A stretch of 18,607 nucleotides of DNA from the NCBI GenBank assembly GCA_002354205.1, contig DELD01000060.1:1-18607 (forward strand), given 5' to 3'. Under the pieces are notes generated by a model that had not been told where the DNA came from, ran no database searches, and saw only the letters and a list, made by a program, of their open reading frames with translations. This document shows positions 15,042 to 18,607 of the stretch, one piece after another; the stretch's first letter is position 1; the number at the start of each line of letters is the position of its first letter. The stretch is from Micavibrio sp. UBA2705. GTDB taxonomy: Bacteria; Pseudomonadota; Alphaproteobacteria; Micavibrionales; Micavibrionaceae. A program made the translations under genes and the position numbers.

Positions 15042-15061
15042 TGCATATTTATGTTTATGCA
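15042..15061. repeat. Inverted repeat touching the ribosome site of the RibK-like gene
   Basis: TGCATA (15042-15047) and TATGCA (15056-15061) enclose 8 nt. On the minus strand the second arm runs directly into the AAAGG Shine-Dalgarno of the RibK-like gene, sharing one base. It could be a repressor site or a weak leader hairpin near the ribosome-binding site. A 6-bp arm can occur by chance in AT-rich DNA. Confidence 0.3.
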
Positions 15062-15112
15062 GGGGACAATATCATGGTTTAACAAACAAAAGCAAGACAA
15101 TTATGTAAATGG

Positions 15113-17620
15113 TTATTCTTTGCTAGCGCTCTTCTTTTTTGCGGTCGCCTTTTTTGCCGCAGGCTTCTTGGTGGCTGTTTTTTTAGTTGCGGCTTTCTTG
15201 GCGGGGGCTTTCTTTGCTGCAGGTTTCTTCGCGGCAGCTTTTTTCTTTGGTGGCGCGTTTTTCTTTTTCTCAGCATCGGCGGCAATGATATCAACGGCGC
15301 GGTTAATGCCGACTGTCAAAACATCTTCGCCTTTGGGCAGCGATACAAATTTACCATTATGCTTTAAAAATGGGCCAAAGCGGCCTATGCCAGCTTCGAT
15401 AAGCTCGCCAGTTTCTGGGTGCGTACCAACGTCGCGCGGCAAAGCGAGCAAATCAAGGGCGCTTGCGAGCGTTACATCATCATAGCTTGTGCCTTTGGGT
15501 AGGCCTTGGCGTTTTGGTTTTTCTTTTTTCTTACCTTTTTTAGGCTCTTCAGTTTCTTCAGGCAGGTCAATCTGCACATAAGGGCCGTAAGGGCCGCGGC
15601 GCAATGTAATGGTGCGCCCCGTGTCAGGATGTGTGCCGAGGACTTTTGGGCCTTCATTTGCCTGTTTGGCAGCGTTCGGGTCGTCTTCATTTTCGACCTC
15701 AGCCAGTTGGCGTGTAAATTTACACTCAGGATAATTTGAACAGCCAATAAATGCGCCAAATTTACCAAGCTTCAAAGAAAGGCGGCCATCATCACAGCTT
15801 TTACATTTGCGTGGCTCTGGGTTTTCTTTTGATGGTTCAAAGAAATGCGCGCCAAGTGTTTCGTCTAAATGGTCAAGAACTTCTGTAATGGTGAGGTTTT
15901 TCGTTGCATCAACGGCTGCTTTAAAGTCACGCCAGAATAAATCAAGTGCGGCTGTCCACTGGGCTGTACCTGATGAAATGGCATCAAGCTGATCTTCCAA
16001 ATTCGCGGTAAATTCATAATCAACATAGCGCGTGAAATATTCTTCTAAAAATGCCGTTACCAAACGTCCGCGGTCTTCAGGGAAGAAGCGGCGCTTATCA
16101 AGGCGCACATAGCTACGATCACGTAGGACCTGCAAAATCGACGCATATGTTGATGGACGCCCAATACCACGCTCTTCCATCGTTTTAACGAGGCTTGCTT
16201 CTGTGTAGCGCGGCGGTGGCTGCGTGAAGTGCTGGTCCGGTGTCACACCATTGGTTTTCAGCGCGTCACTTTCTTTCAGCTCAGGGAGGAGGTGTTCTTT
16301 GTTTTCGTCTTCTTTGCCTTCTTCCACTTCCTCGCGATAGAGCTTCATAAAGCCGTCAAAAGCAATCGTCGAGCCAACAGCGCGAAGGATAACGTCATCC
16401 GTGCCGTCTGAGATATCGGCGGTAACGCGGTCAAGAATGGCTTGTTCCATTTGCGATGCCATTGTGCGCTTCCAAATAAGCTCATAAAGTTTGGTTTGTT
16501 CGTCATCAAGATATTGCGACATCTGTTGTGGCGTACGGCTCAAATCTGTTGGGCGGATCGCTTCGTGCGCTTCTTGCGCGTTCTTGGCTTTGGATTTAAA
16601 CAAGCGCGGTTCGCTAGGTAGGTATTTATCGCCAAAATCAGAGGTGATTTGCTCGCGGCACTGTCTAACGGCATCTTCTGACAGTGTCGTGCCGTCAGTA
16701 CGCATATAGGTAATCAGACCAACGGCTTCGCCGCCAATATTTGTACCTTCATAAAGCTTTTGCGCTGTGCGCATGGTTTGCTGTGCGCTCATGCGCAGCT
16801 TGCTTGCGGCTTCTTGCTGCAAAGTAGAAGTAATAAACGGCGCAAGTGGGTTGCGGCGGACTTGCTTCTTTTCAACTTTTTGAATGGCGAGCGTTTTATT
16901 TTCAATGCGTGCTACGGCGGCTTTGGCTTGTTCTTCGTTGCCAATATCCATTTTACCAAGCTTGTTGCCTGATAAATGGGTTAGCCTTGCAGAGAATGGT
17001 GCGCCAGCTGATGTGAGAAGAGTCGCCGCAATGCTCCAATATTCTTGTTCACGGAAATCTTCAATTTCAAATTCACGCTGGCAAATCAGGCGCAGCGCAA
17101 CAGATTGCACACGCCCCGCAGATTTTGAACCAGGCAGCTTGCGCCATAAAACAGGCGAAATGTTAAAACCGACTAAATAATCAAGCGCGCGGCGGGCAAG
17201 GTAAGCCTCAATTAATGGCGCATCCAATTCACGCGGCGTTTCAAAGGCTTTGTTGACGGCGGCTTTGGTAATCTCGTTAAAGCTTACGCGGAAGACTTGT
17301 TTGTCTTTGAGCAATTTTTTATCTTGAAAATATTCTTGTAAATGCCATGAGATGGCTTCACCTTCGCGGTCGGGGTCAGTCGCGAGGTAGACAGCTTCGG
17401 CTTCTTTAAGCGCAGCGGTTAATTCTTTGAGTGTCTTGGTCGCGCGTCCGCTGATTTCCCATTTCATCGCAAAATCATTTTCAGGGTCAACGGAGCCGTC
17501 TTTGGCTGTTAAATCACGGACATGACCATAAGATGCCAAAACGCGAAAATCAGGCCCAAGATATTTTTCAATCGTTTTAGATTTTGCGGGGGATTCCACG
17601 ATTACGAGATTTTTAGCCAT
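15113..17620 (-). CDS. topA: DNA topoisomerase I TopA
   Basis: Type IA topoisomerase that relaxes negative supercoils through a transient 5'-phosphotyrosine link. 835 residues. The Toprim domain begins at NLVIVESPAKSKTIEKYLG (4-22) and has the metal site TDPDREGEA (81-89). The strand-passage core includes SAGRVQSVALR (167-177) and the active-site Tyr305 in GLITYMRTDG. C-terminally there is one four-Cys zinc ribbon (CKSC ... GCSNYPEC), then topoisomerase C-terminal repeats (GTHPDTGRTITLRRGPYGPY and GTHPETGELIEAGIGRFGPF). The last 52 residues (15116-15271) are almost pure Lys/Ala/Pro/Thr, a histone-H1-like tail expected to bind DNA non-specifically. The start has GGAG ten bases upstream, lying across the dprA stop codon; dprA ends 7 bp upstream, so the pair is probably cotranscribed and coupled. 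Confidence 0.97.
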   Translation of the reverse strand: MAKNLVIVESPAKSKTIEKYLGPDFRVLASYGHVRDLTAKDGSVDPENDFAMKWEISGRATKTLKELTAALKEAEAVYLATDPDREGEAISWHLQEYFQDKKLLKDKQVFRVSFNEITKAAVNKAFETPRELDAPLIEAYLARRALDYLVGFNISPVLWRKLPGSKSAGRVQSVALRLICQREFEIEDFREQEYWSIAATLLTSAGAPFSARLTHLSGNKLGKMDIGNEEQAKAAVARIENKTLAIQKVEKKQVRRNPLAPFITSTLQQEAASKLRMSAQQTMRTAQKLYEGTNIGGEAVGLITYMRTDGTTLSEDAVRQCREQITSDFGDKYLPSEPRLFKSKAKNAQEAHEAIRPTDLSRTPQQMSQYLDDEQTKLYELIWKRTMASQMEQAILDRVTADISDGTDDVILRAVGSTIAFDGFMKLYREEVEEGKEDENKEHLLPELKESDALKTNGVTPDQHFTQPPPRYTEASLVKTMEERGIGRPSTYASILQVLRDRSYVRLDKRRFFPEDRGRLVTAFLEEYFTRYVDYEFTANLEDQLDAISSGTAQWTAALDLFWRDFKAAVDATKNLTITEVLDHLDETLGAHFFEPSKENPEPRKCKSCDDGRLSLKLGKFGAFIGCSNYPECKFTRQLAEVENEDDPNAAKQANEGPKVLGTHPDTGRTITLRRGPYGPYVQIDLPEETEEPKKGKKKEKPKRQGLPKGTSYDDVTLASALDLLALPRDVGTHPETGELIEAGIGRFGPFLKHNGKFVSLPKGEDVLTVGINRAVDIIAADAEKKKNAPPKKKAAAKKPAAKKAPAKKAATKKTATKKPAAKKATAKKKSASKE
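15116..15271 (-). repeat. topA: Lys/Ala-rich low-complexity repeat encoding the TopA tail
   Basis: The 3' end of topA consists of imperfect tandem AAK-, PAAKK- and ATKK-type units (residues 784-835). The opposite strand is read as an artificial Phe/Ala-rich frame, which is not a gene. Such tracts can slip during replication and vary in length between strains. Confidence 0.75.
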
Positions 17621-17627
17621 TTATTCT

Positions 17628-18607
17628 TTACTCCGATAAGCTGATACGGTTGCCACTCTGGCGGAGGATATTGCCCCCTAATTCCATTTCAAGTAACACC
17701 GTTTGGACGTCTGATATATTGAATTGACACGTTCTGAGCAATTCGTCAATAGTTACTGGCATATGTGACAAGCTCTCAATGATATGCTGATAGATGGTTT
17801 CGCGCTCTGTTTCACTGGGCGCGGCGTGTTTTTTTTCTATGGGTATAAGTTTTTGTTCTTCGCTAACCCCACCATGCGACGCGGCGGTAAAGCTGTTCAG
17901 CGTTTCTAAAATATCTTCTGTGCGCTCGGTTAAAATCGCGCCGTCACGCAGGAGGCTGTTTGGGCCTTGCCCGCGTGGGTCGCTTGGGAATCCCGGTACG
18001 GCGAATACATCACGCCCTTGTTCTGCGGCATAGCGCGCCGTGATAAGCGAGCCTGATTTGCGCGTGGCCTCGACAACCAAAGTGCCAAGGGAAGCTCCTG
18101 AAATAATGCGGTTACGCCGTGGAAAGTGGCGGGCAAGTGGCTCAGTACTCCACGGACTTTCGGCGATTAATGCGCCGTTTTCGATGATCTGCTGATATAA
18201 CTTTGTGTTTTCGCGCGGATAAATCACATCTGCGCCGCCAGCGACAACGGCGATTGTGCCGTGCTCTAGGCTGGCCTCATGGGCGGCAGTATCAATGCCG
18301 CGGGCAAGGCCTGATATAATGGTCAGGCCTTTCTCGCCGAGTTCGGCGGCGATCTTGCGCGTAAATTTTTGTCCGTTAATAGAAGCATTGCGCGCCCCGA
18401 CAATGGCGAGCATTTTTTGCGCCAGTAACTCTTTGCGTCCTAAAACGCTGATAATTGGCGGTGCATCATTTATTTGTGCGAGCCCCAAAGGGTAGGCCGT
18501 ATCAAGGGGGGTCAGCATACAGCCGCCTGCGCGTTCAAGTTTCGCAATTTCATCAGCGGCGCGCGCCGCGTTATATGCGACAAAAGGCTTTTTGCGCCCG
18601 CCGCGCC
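17628..18607 (-). CDS. dprA: DNA-processing protein DprA/Smf (5' end cut by window edge)
   Basis: DprA binds incoming single-stranded DNA and loads RecA during natural transformation; it is kept in many bacteria with no known competence. About 325 residues are visible and the frame continues through the window edge (upstream residues ...GGRKKPFVAYNAARAADEI...), so the ATG at 18518 is an internal Met, not the start. The Rossmann-like core shows AIVGARNAS, IISGLARGIDTAAHEASL, VVAGGADVIYPRENTKLY, ESPWSTEPLARHFPRRNRII, VVEATRKSGSLITA and VFAVPGFPSDPRGQGPNSLL. The C-terminal winged-helix domain (about the last 60 residues, SHMPVTIDELLRTC ... RISLSE) is present. The N-terminal SAM-like part is mostly outside. 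topA starts 7 bp downstream, a common alphaproteobacterial arrangement. Confidence 0.95.
   Translation of the reverse strand, partial: RGGRKKPFVAYNAARAADEIAKLERAGGCMLTPLDTAYPLGLAQINDAPPIISVLGRKELLAQKMLAIVGARNASINGQKFTRKIAAELGEKGLTIISGLARGIDTAAHEASLEHGTIAVVAGGADVIYPRENTKLYQQIIENGALIAESPWSTEPLARHFPRRNRIISGASLGTLVVEATRKSGSLITARYAAEQGRDVFAVPGFPSDPRGQGPNSLLRDGAILTERTEDILETLNSFTAASHGGVSEEQKLIPIEKKHAAPSETERETIYQHIIESLSHMPVTIDELLRTCQFNISDVQTVLLEMELGGNILRQSGNRISLSE

Noticed and set aside
14922..15485. 187-codon plus-strand open frame rich in Phe and Ala, membrane-like
   Set aside because: It is the antisense reading of the Lys/Ala-rich topA tail; the hydrophobicity is an artefact of complementing AAG/GCC-type codons.
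1..18607. Mobile element, CRISPR, tRNA/rRNA or defence island
   Set aside because: No transposase, integrase, direct-repeat array, tRNA-like cloverleaf or known defence gene was seen; apart from the RibK-like gene and a possible small ORF, everything reads as widespread chromosomal genes with uniform codon use.

Overview
The window looks like a stretch of core chromosome from an alphaproteobacterium with moderate GC content. The indications are an SspB of the alphaproteobacterial type with a C-terminal ClpX-docking tail, a Cox15-type heme A synthase, a respiratory ETF:ubiquinone oxidoreductase, a topoisomerase I with a lysine/alanine-rich tail directly after dprA, and a TPR protein followed by ispE. 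The order cannot be fixed from the sequence alone; a Rhodospirillales- or Micavibrionales-like lineage is a guess. The cell is probably an aerobic Gram-negative: heme A implies an aa3-type oxidase, and ETF-QO feeds the ubiquinone pool.

Layout, left to right. anmK (minus strand, 3' end cut by the window edge) diverges from tyrS (plus). tyrS converges on a Slt-type lytic transglycosylase (minus), which lies downstream of a family-4-like uracil-DNA glycosylase (minus). That gene diverges from etfQO (plus), which is followed by a TPR protein and ispE (both plus). ispE converges on a minus-strand pair, an EamA/DMT transporter that overlaps ctaA. From a 208-bp divergent region, sspB and an ABC exporter run on the plus strand as a tight pair. 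The right end is all minus strand: dprA (5' end cut by the window edge), topA, a small DUF120/RibK-like protein and a possible short ORF.

Functional threads: peptidoglycan turnover and recycling (slt, anmK), translation (tyrS), DNA repair, topology and uptake (udg, topA, dprA), respiration (etfQO, ctaA), isoprenoid precursors (ispE), regulated proteolysis (sspB) and membrane export (ABC exporter, DMT carrier). I see no rRNA, tRNA, insertion sequence, prophage, CRISPR array or integration site, and no gene-free stretch over about 210 bases.

The least ordinary item is the minus-strand gene at 14486-15031. By eye it resembles the archaeal CTP-dependent riboflavin kinase family (DUF120, RibK), which is unexpected in a proteobacterium. 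Second is the uracil-DNA glycosylase homologue, in which all four iron-sulfur cysteines of family 4 appear to be missing. Several intergenic inverted repeats, notably 5426-5453, look like operators or leader hairpins.
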